Source: Gibbula magus (lineage: Eukaryota; Mollusca; Gastropoda; Trochida; Trochidae). From it: 64,000 bases of DNA. Each line of letters starts with the position of its first letter. Within the stretch, counting starts at the first letter, position 1. The translations under genes were made by a program, and so were the position numbers. Shown here piece by piece: positions 40,301 through 55,000 of this stretch. The notes below the pieces were generated by a model. It was not told where the DNA came from. It was given only the letters and a program-made list of their open reading frames with translations, and did no database searches. The DNA lies in contig OW388297.1 of assembly GCA_936450465.1 (NCBI GenBank), positions 60,020,581-60,084,580 on the forward strand, read 5' to 3'.

Positions 40301-42750
40301 ATCCATCATCGATAGTTGAAATTTAAAACGTTGCATTAACAGTTTGAAAGACACAATAACGGCATGCATAGTCTCGACCCTGACTCTTTGCAACTTTTCA
40401 AAATATTCCATTTCTTAATGTTTGTTAAAAACGCTATAATGTTCGTCCTAAAGCGGAATTTTAGCTAGTTTGGAAATCTCGTAATCCATCATCGATAGTT
40501 GAAATTGAAAACTTTGCATTAACAGTTTGAAACACACAATTACGGCATGCAAAGTCTCGACGCTGACTCTTTGCAACTTTTCAAAATATTCCACTTTTTA
40601 TTTTTGTAAAAACGTTATAATGTTCGTCCTTAAGCGGAATTTTAGCTAGTTTGGAAATCTCGTAATCCATCATCGATAGTTGAAATGTAAAACTTTGCAT
40701 TAAATGTTTGAAAGACACAATAACGGCATGCATAGTCTCGACCCTGACTCTTTGCAACTTTTCAAAATATTCCATTTTTTAATTTTTGTTAAAAACGCTA
40801 TCATGTTCGTCCTAAAGCGGAATTTTAGCTAGTTTGGAAATCTCGTAATCCATCATCGATAGTTGAAATGTAAAACTTTGCATTAACAGTTTGAAACACA
40901 CAGTGACGGCATGCAAAGTCTTGAACCTGACTCTTTGCAACTTTTCAAAACATTCCATTTTTTTCATTTTTGTTAAAAACATAATAATGTTCGTTCTCAA
41001 AAATAATTTAGGCTAGTTTGGAAATCTCGTAATCCATCATCGATAGTTGAAATGTAAAACTTTGCATTAACAGTTTGAAACACACAATTAGAACATGCAA
41101 ACTCTCGACCCTGACTCTTGGCAACTTTTCAAAATATTTCACCTTTCATTTTTGTTAAAAACGCTATAATGTTGGCCCTAAAACGGATTTTTTTGCTAGT
41201 TTGAAAATCTCGTAATCCATCATCGACAGTTGAAATGTAAAACGTTGCATTAACAGTTTGAAAGACACAAAAACAGCATGCAAAGTCTTGACCCTGACTC
41301 TTTGCAACTTTTCAAAACATTCCATTTTTCTCATTTTTGTTAAAAACATAATAATGTTCGTTCTCAAACATAATTTAGGCTAGTTTGGAAATCTCGTAAT
41401 CCATCATCGATAGTTGAAATGTAAAACTTTGCATTAACAGTTTGAAACACACAATCACGGCATGCAAAATCTCGATCCTGACTCTTTGCAACTTTTCAAA
41501 ACATTTCACCTTTTATTTTTGTTAAAAACGCTATAATGTTGGCCCTAAAACGGATTTTTTTGCTAGTTTGAAAATCTCGTAATCCATCATCGACAGTTGA
41601 AATGTAAAACGTTGCATTAACAGTTTGAAAGACACAAAAACAGCATGCATAGTCTCGACCCTGAATCTTTGAAACTTTTCAAAATATTCCATTTTTTAAT
41701 TTTTGTTAAAAACGTTATAATGTTCGTCCTAAAGCGGAATTTTAGCTAGTTTGGAAATCTCGTAATCCATTATCGATAGTTGTAATTTAAAACTTTGCAT
41801 TAACAGTTTGAAACACACAATTACGGCATGCAAAGCTCGAACCTGACTCTTTGCAACTTTTCAAATTTTCCATTTTTTATTTTTGTTAAAAACGCTATAA
41901 TGTTCGTCCTAAAACATAATTTAGGCTCGTTTTGAAATCTCGTAATCCATCATCGATAGTTAGTTGAAATGTAAAACTTTGCATTAACAGTTTGAAACAT
42001 ACAATCACGGCATGCAAAGTCTCGATCCTGACTCTTCGCAACTTTTCAAAATATTCCACTTTTTATTTTTGTTAAAAACGCTATAATGTTCGTCCTAAAA
42101 CACAATTTAGGCTCGTTTTGAAATCTCGTAATCCATTATCGATAGTTGAAATGTAAAACTTTGCATTAACAGTTTGAAACACACAGTGACCGCATGCAAA
42201 GTCTCGACCCTGACTCTTTGCAACTTTTCAAAATATTCCACTTTTTATTTTTGTTATAAACGCTATAATGTTCGGCCTAAAACATAATTTAGGCTAGTTT
42301 GGAATCTCGTAATCCATCATCGATAGTTGAAATATAAAACTTTGCATTAACAGTTTGAAACACACAATTACGGCATGCAAAGTCTCGACCCTGACTCTTT
42401 GCAACTTTTCAAAATATTCCACTTTTTATTTTTGTTGAAAACGCTATAATGTTCCCCCTAAAACATAATTTAGGCTAGTTTGGAATCTCGTAATCCATCA
42501 TCGATAGTTGAAATGTAAAACTTTGCATTAACAGTTTGAAACACACAGTGACGGCATGCAAAGTCTCGACCCTGACTCTTTGCAACTTTTCAAAATATTC
42601 CACTTTTTATTTTTGTTAAAAACGCTATAATGTTCGGCCTTAAACATAATTTAGGCTAGTTTGGAATCTCGTAATCAATCATCGATAGTTGAAATATAAA
42701 ACTTTGCATTAACAGTTTGAAACACACAGTGACTGCATGCAAAGTCTCGA
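37400..42750. repeat. 2916-bp (16-mer) and 3102-bp (17-mer) duplications
   Basis: The block at about 37400-38520 recurs at about 40316-41440, shifted by 2916 bases. Downstream, marker TCCCCCTAAAACATAATTT at 39351 recurs at 42453, a shift of 3102. The increase of 186 is again about one monomer. The block also carries copies of the TAGTTAGTTG insertion (near 38677 and 41957). Confidence 0.8.
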
Positions 42751-42754
42751 CCCT

Positions 42755-45700
42755 GACTCTTTGCAACTTTTCAAAATATTCCACTTTTTATTTTCGTAAA
42801 AACGCTATAATGTTCGTCCTAAAACATAGTTTAGGCTAGTTTGGAAATCTCGTAATCCATCATCGATAGTTGAAATGTAAAACTTTGCATTAACAGTTTG
42901 AAACACACAGTGACTGCATGCAAAGTCTCGACCCTGACTCTTTGCAACTTTTCAAAATATTCCACTTTTTATTTTCGTAAAAACGCTATAATGTTCGTCC
43001 TAAAACATAATTTAGGCTAGTTTGGAAATCTCGTAATCCATCATCGATAGTTGAAATGTAAAACTTTGCATTAACAGTTTGAAACACACAGTGACGGCAT
43101 GCAAAGTCTTGACCCTGACTCTTTGCAACTTTTCAAAACATTCCATTTTTTTCATTTTTGTTAAAGACATAATAATGTTCGTTCTCAAACATAATTTAGG
43201 CTAGTTTGGAAATCTCGTAATCCATCATCGATAGTTGAAATGTAAAACTTTGCATTAACAGTTTGAAACACACAATTAGAACATGCAAAGTCTCGACGCT
43301 GACTCTTTGCAACTTTTCAAAATATTCCACTTTTAATTTTTGTTAAAAATGCTATAATGTTCGTCCTAAAACACAATTAGGCTACTTTTGAAATCTCGTA
43401 ATCCATCATCGATAGTTGAAATGTAAAACTTTGCATTAACAGTTTGAAACACACAATCACGGCATGCAAAGTCTCGATCCTGACTCTTTGCAACTTTTCA
43501 AAATATTCAACCTTTTATTTTTGTTAAAAACGCTATAATGTTGGCCCTAAAACGGATTTTGTTGCTAGTTTGGAAATCTCGTAATCCATCATCGACAGTT
43601 AAAATTGTAAAACGTTGCATTAACAGTTTGAAAGACACAATAACGGCATGCATAGTCTCGACCCTGACTCTTTGCAACTTTTCAAAATATTCCACTTTTT
43701 ATTTTTGTTAAAAACGCTATAATGTTCGGCCTAAAACATAATTTAGGCTAGTTTGGAATCTCGTAATCCATCATCGATAGTTGAAATTTAAAACTTTGCA
43801 TTAACAGTTTGAAACACACAATTACAGCATGCAAAGTCTCGACCCTGACTCTTGGCAACTTTTCAAAATATTCCACTTTTTATTGTTTTTAAAAACGCTA
43901 TAATGTTGGCCCTAGAACGGATTTTGTTGCTAGTTTGGAAATCTCGTAATCCATCATCGATAGTTGAAATGTAAAACTTTGCATTAAATGTTTGTAAGAC
44001 ACAATAACGGCATGCATAGTCTCGACCCTGACTCTTTGCAACTTTTCAAAATATTCCATTTTTTAATTTTTGTTAAAAACGCCATCATGTTCGTCCTAAA
44101 GCGGAATTTTAGCTAGTTTGGAAATCTCGTAATCCACCACCGATAGTTGAAATATAAAACTTTGCATTAACAGTTTGAAACACACAATTACGGCATGCAA
44201 AGTCTCGACGCTGACTCTTTGCAACTTTTCAAAATATTCCATTTTTTTATTTTTGTTATAAACGCTATCATGTTCGTCCTAAAGCGGAATTTTAGCTAGT
44301 TTGGAAATCTCGTAATCCATCATCGATAGTTGAAATGTAAAACTTTGCATTAAATGTTTGAAAGACACAATAACGGCAAGCATAGTCTCGCTCTGGCTCT
44401 TTGCAACTTTTCAAAATATTCCATTTTTTATTGTTGTTAAAAACGCTAAAATATTCGGCCTAAATCATAATTTAGGCTAGTTTGGAATCTCGTAATCCAC
44501 CATCGATAGTTGAAATATAAAACTTTGCATTAACAGTTTGAAACACACAATTAGGGCATGCAAAGTCTCGAACCTGACTCATTGCAACTTTTCAAAATAT
44601 TCCATTTTTTTATTTTTGTTAAAAACGCTTTAATGTTCGTCCTAAATTATAATTAAGGCTAGTTTGGAAATCTCGTAATCCATCCTCGATAGTTGAAATG
44701 TAAAACTTTGCATTAACAGTTTGAAACACACAATCACGGCATGCAAAGTCTCGACCCTGACTCTTTGCAACTTTTCAAAATATTCCACTTTTTATTTTCG
44801 TAAAAACGCTATAATGTTCGTCCTAAAACATAATTTAGGCTAGTTTGGAAATCTCGTAATCCATCATCGATAGTTGAAATGTAAAACTTTGCATTAACAG
44901 TTTGAAACACACAGTGACTGCATGCAAAGTCTCGACCCTGACTCTTTGCAACTTTTCAAAATATTCCACTTTTTATTTTCGTAAAAACGCTATAATGTTC
45001 GTCCTAAAACATAATTTAGGCTAGTTTGGAAATCTCGTAATCCATCATCGATAGTTGAAATGTAAAACTTTGCATTAACAGTTTGAAACACACAGTGACG
45101 GCATGCAAAGTCTTGACCCTGACTCTTTGCAACTTTTCAAAACATTCCATTTTTTTCATTTTTGTTAAAGACATAATAATGTTCGTTCTCAAACATAATT
45201 TAGGCTAGTTTGGAAATCTCGTAATCCATCATCGATAGTTGAAATGTAAAACTTTGCATTAACAGTTTGAAACACACAATTAGAACATGCAAAGTCTCGA
45301 CGCTGACTCTTTGCAACTTTTCAAAATATTCCACTTTTAATTTTTGTTAAAAATGCTATAATGTTCGTCCTAAAACACAATTAGGCTACTTTTGAAATCT
45401 CGTAATCCATCATCGATAGTTGAAATGTAAAACTTTGCATTAACAGTTTGAAACACACAATCACGGCATGCAAAGTCTCGATCCTGACTCTTTGCAACTT
45501 TTCAAAATATTCAACCTTTTATTTTTGTTAAAAACGCTATAATGTTGGCCCTAAAACGGATTTTGTTGCTAGTTTGGAAATCTCGTAATCCATCATCGAC
45601 AGTTAAAATTGTAAAACGTTGCATTAACAGTTTGAAAGACACAATAACGGCATGCATAGTCTCGACCCTGACTCTTTGCAACTTTTCAAAATATTCCACT

Positions 45701-46762
45701 TTTTATTTTTGTTAAAAACGCTATAATGTTCGGCCTAAAACATAATTTAGGCTAGTTTGGAATCTCGTAATCCATCATCGATAGTTGAAATTTAAAACTT
45801 TGCATTAACAGTTTGAAACACACAATTACAGCATGCAAAGTCTCGACCCTGACTCTTGGCAACTTTTCAAAATATTCCACTTTTTATTGTTTTTAAAAAC
45901 GCTATAATGTTGGCCCTAGAACGGATTTTGTTGCTAGTTTGGAAATCTCGTAATCCATCATCGATAGTTGAAATGTAAAACTTTGCATTAAATGTTTGTA
46001 AGACACAATAACGGCATGCATAGTCTCGACCCTGACTCTTTGCAACTTTTCAAAATATTCCATTTTTTAATTTTTGTTAAAAACGCCATCATGTTCGTCC
46101 TAAAGCGGAATTTTAGCTAGTTTGGAAATCTCGTAATCCACCACCGATAGTTGAAATATAAAACTTTGCATTAACAGTTTGAAACACACAATTACGGCAT
46201 GCAAAGTCTCGACGCTGACTCTTTGCAACTTTTCAAAATATTCCATTTTTTTATTTTTGTTATAAACGCTATCATGTTCGTCCTAAAGCGGAATTTTAGC
46301 TAGTTTGGAAATCTCGTAATCCATCATCGATAGTTGAAATGTAAAACTTTGCATTAAATGTTTGAAAGACACAATAACGGCAAGCATAGTCTCGCTCTGG
46401 CTCTTTGCAACTTTTCAAAATATTCCATTTTTTATTGTTGTTAAAAACGCTAAAATATTCGGCCTAAATCATAATTTAGGCTAGTTTGGAATCTCGTAAT
46501 CCACCATCGATAGTTGAAATATAAAACTTTGCATTAACAGTTTGAAACACACAATTAGGGCATGCAAAGTCTCGAACCTGACTCATTGCAACTTTTCAAA
46601 ATATTCCATTTTTTTATTTTTGTTAAAAACGCTTTAATGTTCGTCCTAAATTATAATTAAGGCTAGTTTGGAAATCTCGTAATCCATCCTCGATAGTTGA
46701 AATGTAAAACTTTGCATTAACAGTTTGAAACACACAATCACGGCATGCAAAGTCTCGACGCT
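42755..46762. repeat. 2004-bp (11-mer) tandem duplication, near-identical
   Basis: 42755-44758 is followed directly by a copy at 44759-46762. Rare features are at the same offset in both: TTAAAGACATAATAATG (43162 and 45166), CTAGAACGGATTTTGTTGC, and the odd monomer AAGCATAGTCTCGCTCTGGC (44379 and 46383). I could not find a difference in the stretches compared by eye. The copies diverge at CGACCCTGAC versus CGACGCTGAC at the end. Confidence 0.88.
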
Positions 46763-49700
46763 GACTCTTTGCAACTTTTCAAAATATACCATTTTTTTAT
46801 TTTTGTTAAAAACGCTATCATGTTCGTCGTAAAGCGGAATTTTAGCTAGTTTGGAAATCACGTAATAAATCATCGATAGTTGAAATTTAAAACTTTGCAT
46901 TAACAGTTTGAAACACACAATTACGGCATGCAAAGTCTCGAACCTGACTCTTTGCAACTTTTCAAAATATTCCACTTTTTATTGTTGTTAAAAACGCTAA
47001 AATATTCGGCCTAAAACATAATTTAGGCTAGTTTGGAATCTCGTAATCCACCATCGATAGTTGAAATATAAAACTTTGCATTAACAGTTTGAAACACACA
47101 ATTAGGGCATGCAAAGTCTCGAACCTGACTCTTTGCAACTTTTCAAAATATTCCATTTTTTTATTTTTGTTAAAAACGCTATCATGTTCGTCCTAAAGCG
47201 GAATTTTAGCTAGTTTGGAAATCTCGTAATCCATCATCGATAGTTGAAATTTAAAACTTTGCATTAACAGTTTGAAACACACAATTACGGCATGCAAAGT
47301 CTCGAACATGACTCTTTGCAACTTTTCAAAATATTCCACTTTTTATTGTTGTTAAAAACGCTATAATGTTGGTTATAAAACGGATTTTTGCTAGTTTGGA
47401 AATATCGTTATCCATCATCGATAGTTGAAATTTAAAACTTTGCATTAACAGTTTGAAACACACAATTACGGCATGCAAAGTCTCGACCCTGACTCTTTGC
47501 AACTTTTCAAAATATTCCACTTTTTATTTTTGTTAAAAACGCTTTAATGTTCGTCCTAAAACATAATTTAGGCTAGTTTGGAAATCTCGTAATCCATCAT
47601 CGATAGTTGAAATGTAAAACTTTGCATTAACAGTTTGAAACACACAATTACGGCATGCAAAGTCTCGACGCTGACTCTTTGCAATTTTTCAAAATATTCC
47701 ACTTTTTATTTTTGTTGAAAAAGCTATAATGTTCGTCCTAAAACATAATTTACGCTAGTTTGGAATCTCGTAATCAATCATCGATAGTTGAAATGTAAAA
47801 CTTTGCATTAACAGTTTGAAACACACAATTACGGCATGCACAGTCTCGACCCTGACTCTTTGCAACTTTTCAAAATATTCCACTTTTTATTTTTGTAAAA
47901 AACGCTATAATGTTCGTCCTAAAACATAATTTTGGCTACTTTGGAAATCTCCTAATCCATTATCGACAGTTGAAATGTAAAACTTTGCATTAACAGTTTG
48001 AAACACAAAATAACGTCATGCAAAGTCTTGACCCTGACTCTTTGCAACTTTTCAAAATATTCCACTTTTTATTTTTTTTTAAAAACGCTATAATGTTCGT
48101 CCTGAAACACAATTTACGCTAGTTTGGAAATCTCGTAATCCATCATCGATAGTTGAAATGTAAAACTTTGCATTAACAGTTTGAAACACACAATTACGGC
48201 ATGCAAAGTCTCGACGCTGACTCTTTGCAATTTTTCAAAATATTCCACTTTTTATTTTTGTTGAAAAAGCTATAATGTTCGTCCTAAAACATAATTTACG
48301 CTCGTTTGGAATCTCGTAATCAATCATCGATAGTTGAAATGTAAAACTTTGCATTAACAGTTTGAAACACACAATTACGGCATGCACAGTCTCGACCCTG
48401 ACTCTTTGCAACTTTTCAAAATATTCCACTTTTTATTTTTGTAAAAAACGCTATAATGTTCGTCCTAAAGCGGAATTTTAGCTAGTTTGAAAATCTCGTA
48501 ATCCACCATCGATAGTTGAAATATAAAACTTTGCATTGACAGTTTGAAACACACAATTACGGCATGCAAAGTCTCGACGCTGACTCTTTGCAACTTTTCA
48601 AAATATTCCATTTTTTTATTTTTGTTATAAACGCTATCATGTTCGTCCTAAAGCGGAATTTTAGCTAGTTTGGAAATCTCGTAATCCATCATCGATAGTT
48701 GAAATGTAAAACTTTGCATTAAATGTTTGAAAGACACAATAACGGCAAGCATAGTCTCGCTCTGGCTCTTTGCAACTTTTCAAAATATTCCATTTTTTAT
48801 TGTTGTTAAAAACGCTAAAATATTCGGCCTAAAACATAATTTAGGCTAGTTTGGAATCTCGTAATCCACCATCGATAGTTGAAATATAAAACTTTGCATT
48901 AACAGTTTGAAACACACAATTAGGGCATGCAAAGTCTCGAACCTGACTCATTGCAACTTTTCAAAATATTCCACTTTTTATTTTTGTTAAAAACGCATTA
49001 ATGTTCGTCCTAAAACATAATTTAGGCTAGTTTGGAAATCTCGTAATCCATCATCGATAGTTGAAATGTAAAACTTTGCATTAACAGTTTGAAACACACA
49101 ATTACGGCATGCAAAGTCTCGACGCTGACTCTTTGCAATTTTTCAAAATATTCCACTTTTTATTTTTGTTGAAAAAGCTATAATGTTCGTCCTAAAACAT
49201 AATTTACGCTAGTTTGGAATCTCGTAATCAATCATCGATAGTTGAAATGTAAAACTTTGCATTAACAGTTTGAAACACACAATTACGGCATGCACAGTCT
49301 CGACCCTGACTCTTTGCAACTTTTCAAAATATTCCACTTTTTATTTTTGTAAAAAACGCTATAATGTTCGTCCTAAAACATAATTTTGGCTACTTTGGAA
49401 ATCTCCTAATCCATTATCGACAGTTGAAATGTAAAACTTTGCATTAACAGTTTGAAACACAAAATAACGTCATGCAAAGTCTTGACCCTGACTCTTTGCA
49501 ACTTTTCAAAATATTCCACTTTTTATTTTTTTTTAAAAACGCTATAATGTTCGTCCTAAAACACAATTTACGCTAGTTTGGAAATCTCGTAATCCATCAT
49601 CGATAGTTGAAATGTAAAACTTTGCATTAACAGTTTGAAACACACAATTACGGCATGCACAGTCTCGACCCTGACTCTTTGCAACTTTTCAAAATATTCC

Positions 49701-52700
49701 ACTTTTTATTTTTGTAAAAAACGCTATAATGTTCGTCCTAAAGCGGAATTTTAGCTAGTTTGAAAATCTCGTAATCCACCATCGATAGTTGAAATATAAA
49801 ACTTTGCATTAACAGTTTGAAACACACAATTACGGCATGCAAAGTCTCGACGCTGACTCTTTGCAACTTTTCAAAATATTCCATTTTTTTATTTTTGTTA
49901 TAAACGCTATCATGTTCGTCCTAAAGCGGAATTTTAGCTAGTTTGGAAATCTCGTAATCCATCATCGATAGTTGAAATGTAAAACTTTGCATTAAATGTT
50001 TGAAAGACACAATAACGGCAAGCATAGTCTCGCTCTGGCTCTTTGCAACTTTTCAAAATATTCCATTTTTTATTGTTGTTAAAAACGCTAAAATATTCGG
50101 CCTAAAACATAATTTAGGCTAGTTTGGAATCTCGTAATCCACCATCGATAGTTGAAATATAAAACTTTGCATTAACAGTTTGAAACACACAATTAGGGCA
50201 TGCAAAGTCTCGAACCTGACTCATTGCAACTTTTCAAAATATTCCATTTTTTTATTTTTGTTAAAAACGCTTTAATGTTCGTCCTAAATTATAATTAAGG
50301 CTAGTTTGGAAATCTCGTAATCCATCCTCGATAGTTGAAATGTAAAACTTTGCATTAACAGTTTGAAACACACAATCACGGCATGCAAAGTCTCGACGCT
50401 GACTCTTTGCAACTTTTCAAAATATACCATTTTTTAATTTTTGTTAAAAACGCTATCATGTTCGTCCTAAAGCGGAATTTTAGCTAGTTTGGAAATCTCG
50501 TAATAAATCATCGATAGTTGAAATTTAAAACTTTGCATTAACAGTTTGAAACACACAATTACGGCATGCAAAGTCTCGAACCTGACTCTTTGCAACTTTT
50601 CAAAATATTCCACTTTTTATTGTTGTTAAAAACGCTAAAATATTCGGCCTAAAACATAATTTAGGCTAGTTTGGAATCTCGTAATCCACCATCGATAGTT
50701 GAAATATAAAACTTTGCATTAACAGTTTGAAACACACAATTAGGGCATGCAAAGTCTCGAACCTGACTCTTTGCAACTTTTCAAAATATTCCATTTTTTT
50801 ATTTTTGTTAAAAACGCTATCATGTTCGTCCTAAAGCGGAATTTTAGCTAGTTTGGAAATCTCGTAATCCATCATCGATAGTTGAAATTTAAAACTTTGC
50901 ATTAACAGTTTGAAACACACAATTACGGCATGCAAAGTCTCGAACATGACTCTTTGCAACTTTTCAAAATATTCCACTTTTTATTGTTGTTAAAAACGCT
51001 ATAATGTTGGTTATAAAACGGATTTTTGCTAGTTTGGAAATCTCGTTATCCATCATCGATAGTTGAAATTTAAAACTTTGCATTAACAGTTTGAAACACA
51101 CAATTACGGCATGCAAAGTCTCGACCCTGACTCTTTGCAACTTTTCAAAATATTCCACTTTTTATTTTTGTTAAAAACGCTATAATGTTCGTCCTAAAAC
51201 ATAATTTAGGCTAGTTTGGAAATCTCGTAATCCATCATCGATAGTTGAAATGTAAAACTTTGCATTAACAGTTTGAAACACACAATTACGGCATGCAAAG
51301 TCTCGACGCTGACTCTTTGCAATTTTTCAAAATATTCCACTTTTTGTTTTTGTTGAAAAAGCTATAATGTTCGTCCTAAAACATAATTTACGCTAGTTTG
51401 GAATCTCGTAATCAATCATCGATAGTTGAAATGTAAAACTTTGCATTAACAGTTTGAAACACACAATTACGGCATGCACAGTCTCGACCCTGACTCTTTG
51501 CAACTTTTCAAAATATTCCACTTTTTATTTTTGTAAAAAACGCTATAATGTTCGTCCTAAAACATAATTTTGGCTACTTTGGAAATCTCCTAATCCATTA
51601 TCGACAGTTGAAATGTAAAACTTTGCATTAACAGTTTGAAACACAAAATAACGTCATGCAAAGTCTTGACCCTGACTCTTTGCAACTTTTCAAAATATTC
51701 CACTTTTTATTTTTTTTAAAAAACGCTATAATGTTCGTCCTAAAACACAATTTACGCTAGTTTGGAAATCTCGTAATCCATCATCGATAGTTGAAATGTA
51801 AAACTTTGCATTAACAGTTTGAAACACACAATTACGGCATGCAAAGTCTCGACGCTGACTCTTTGCAATTTTTCAAAATATTCCACTTTTTATTTTTGTT
51901 GAAAAAGCTATAATGTTCGTCCTAAAACATAATTTACGCTCGTTTGGAATCTCGTAATCAATCATCGATAGTTGAAATGTAAAACTTTGCATTAACAGTT
52001 TGAAACACACAATTACAGCATGCACAGTCTCGACCCTGACTCTTTGCAACTTTTCAAAATATTCCACTTTTTATTTATGTAAAAAACGCTATAATGTTCG
52101 TCCTAAAACATAATTTTGGCTACTTTGGAAATCTCCTAATCCATTATCGACACTTGAAATGTAAAACTTTGCATTAACAGTTTGAAACACAAAATAACGT
52201 CATGCAAAGTCTTGACCCTGACTCTTTGCAACTTTTCAAAATATTCCACTTTTTATTTTTTTTAAAAAACGCTATAATGTTCGTCCTCAAACACAATTTA
52301 GGCTAGTTTGGAAATCTCGTAATTCATCATCGATAGTTGAAATGTAAAACTTTGCATTAACAGTTTGAAACACACAATTACGGCATGCAAAGTCTCGACC
52401 CTGACTCTTTGCAACTTTTCAAAATATTCCACTTTTAATTTTTTGTTAAAAATGCTATAATGTTCGTCCTAAAACATAATTTAGGCTAGTTTGTAATGTC
52501 GTAATCCATCATCGATAGTTGAAATGTAAAACTTTGCATTAACAGTTTGAAACACACAATTACGGCATGCACAGTCTCGATCCTGACTCTTTGCAACTTT
52601 TCAAAATATTCCACTTTTTATTTTTGTAAAAAACGCTATAATGTTCGTCCGAAAACATAATTTTGGCTACTTTGGAAATCTCCTAATCCATTATCGATAG

Positions 52701-55000
52701 TTGAAATGTAAAACTTTGCATTAACAGTTTGAAACGCAAAATAACGTCATGCAAAGTCTTGACCCTGACTCTTTGCAACTTTTCAAAATATTCCATTTTT
52801 TATTGTTGTTAAAAACGCTAAAATATTCGGCCTAAAACATAATTTAGGCTAGTTTGGAATCTCGTAATCCACCATCGATAGTTGAAATATAAAACTTTGC
52901 ATTAACAGTTTGAAACACACAATTAGGGCATGCAAAGTCTCGAACCTGACTCATTGCAACTTTTCAAAATATTCCATTTTTTTATTTTTGTTAAAAACGC
53001 TTTAATGTTCGTCCTAAATTATAATTAAGGCTAGTTTGGAAATCTCGTAATCCATCCTCGATAGTTGAAATGTAAAACTTTGCATTAACAGTTTGAAACA
53101 CACAATCACGGCATGCAAAGTCTCGACGCTGACTCTTTGCAACTTTTCAAAATATACCATTTTTTAATTTTTGTTAAAAACGCTATCATGTTCGTCCTAA
53201 AGCGGAATTTTAGCTAGTTTGGAAATCTCGTAATAAATCATCGATAGTTGAAATTTAAAACTTTGCATTAACAGTTTGAAACACACAATTACGGCATGCA
53301 AAGTCTCGAACCTGACTCTTTGCAACTTTTCAAAATATTCCACTTTTTATTGTTGTTAAAAACGCTAAAATATTCGGCCTAAAACATAATTTAGGCTAGT
53401 TTGGAATCTCGTAATCCACCATCGATAGTTGAAATATAAAACTTTGCATTAACAGTTTGAAACACACAATTAGGGCATGCAAAGTCTCGAACCTGACTCT
53501 TTGCAACTTTTCAAAATATTCCATTTTTTTATTGTTGTTAAAAACGCTATAATGTTGGTTATAAAACGGATTTTTGCTAGTTTGGAAATCTCGTTATCCA
53601 TCATCGATAGTTGAAATTTAAAACTTTGCATTAACAGTTTGAAACACACAATTACGGCATGCAAAGTCTCGACCCTGACTCTTTGCAACTTTTCAAAATA
53701 TTCCACTTTTTATTTTTGTTAAAAACGCTTTAATGTTCGTCCTAAAACATAATTTAGGCTAGTTTGGAAATCTCGTAATCCATCATCGATAGTTGAAATG
53801 TAAAACTTTGCATTAACAGTTTGAAACACACAATTACGGCATGCAAAGTCTCGACGCTGACTCTTTGCAATTTTTCAAAATATTCCACTTTTTATTTTTG
53901 TTGAAAAAGCTATAATGTTCGTCCTAAAACATAATTTACGCTAGTTTGGAATCTCGTAATCAATCATCGATAGTTGAAATGTAAAACTTTGCATTAACAG
54001 TTTGAAACACACAATTACGGCATGCACAGTCTCGACCCTGACTCTTTGCAACTTTTCAAAATATTCCACTTTTTATTTTTGTAAAAAACGCTATAATGTT
54101 CGTCCTAAAACATAATTTTGGCTACTTTGGAAATCTCCTAATCCATTATCGACAGTTGAAATGTAAAACTTTGCATTAACAGTTTGAAACACAAAATAAC
54201 GTCATGCAAAGTCTTGACCCTGACTCTTTGCAACTTTTCAAAATATTCCACTTTTTATTTTTTTTAAAAAACGCTATAATGTTCGTCCTAAAACACAATT
54301 TACGCTAGTTTGGAAATCTCGTAATCCATCATCGATAGTTGAAATGTAAAACTTTGCATTAACAGTTTGAAACACACAATTACGGCATGCAAAGTCTCGA
54401 CGCTGACTCTTTGCAATTTTTCAAAATATTCCACTTTTTATTTTTGTTGAAAAAGCTATAATGTTCGTCCTAAAACATAATTTACGCTCGTTTGGAATCT
54501 CGTAATCAATCATCGATAGTTGAAATGTAAAACTTTGCATTAACAGTTTGAAACACACAATTACGGCATGCACAGTCTCGACCCTGACTCTTTGCAACTT
54601 TTCAAAATATTCCACTTTTTATTTATGTAAAAAACGCTATAATGTTCGTCCTAAAACATAATTTTGGCTACTTTGGAAATCTCCTAATCCATTATCGACA
54701 CTTGAAATGTAAAACTTTGCATTAACAGTTTGAAACACAAAATAACGTCATGCAAAGTCTTGACCCTGACTCTTTGCAACTTTTCAAAATATTCCACTTT
54801 TTATTTTTTTTAAAAAACGCTATAATGTTCGTCCTCAAACACAATTTAGGCTAGTTTGGAAATCTCGTAATCCATCATCGATAGTTGAAATGTAAAACTT
54901 TGCATTAACAGTTTGAAACACACAATTACGGCATGCAAAGTCTCGACCCTGACTCTTTGCAACTTTTCAAAATATTCCACTTTTAATTTTTTGTTAAAAA
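46763..55000. repeat. 3638-bp (20-mer) and 2548-bp (14-mer) duplications
   Basis: A monomer with TTATTGTTGTTAAAAACGC followed by ATGTTGGTTATAAAACGG occurs at 47343, 50981 and 53529, spaced 3638 and 2548. A second marker, monomers with GTTGAAAAAGCTATAATG, gives the same spacings (48235, 51873 and 54421). The last 14-mer copy starts by a join inside a monomer at about 53529. The right end of the array is thus the product of at least two block duplications. Confidence 0.85.

Noticed and set aside
7272..54615. About 55 minus-strand ORFs of 60-109 codons with a repeated peptide FKLLMQSFTFQLS.
   Set aside because: They recur at multiples of the 181-bp satellite period, shift frame with every monomer indel, lack consistent starts and ends, and are explained by the monomer sequence.
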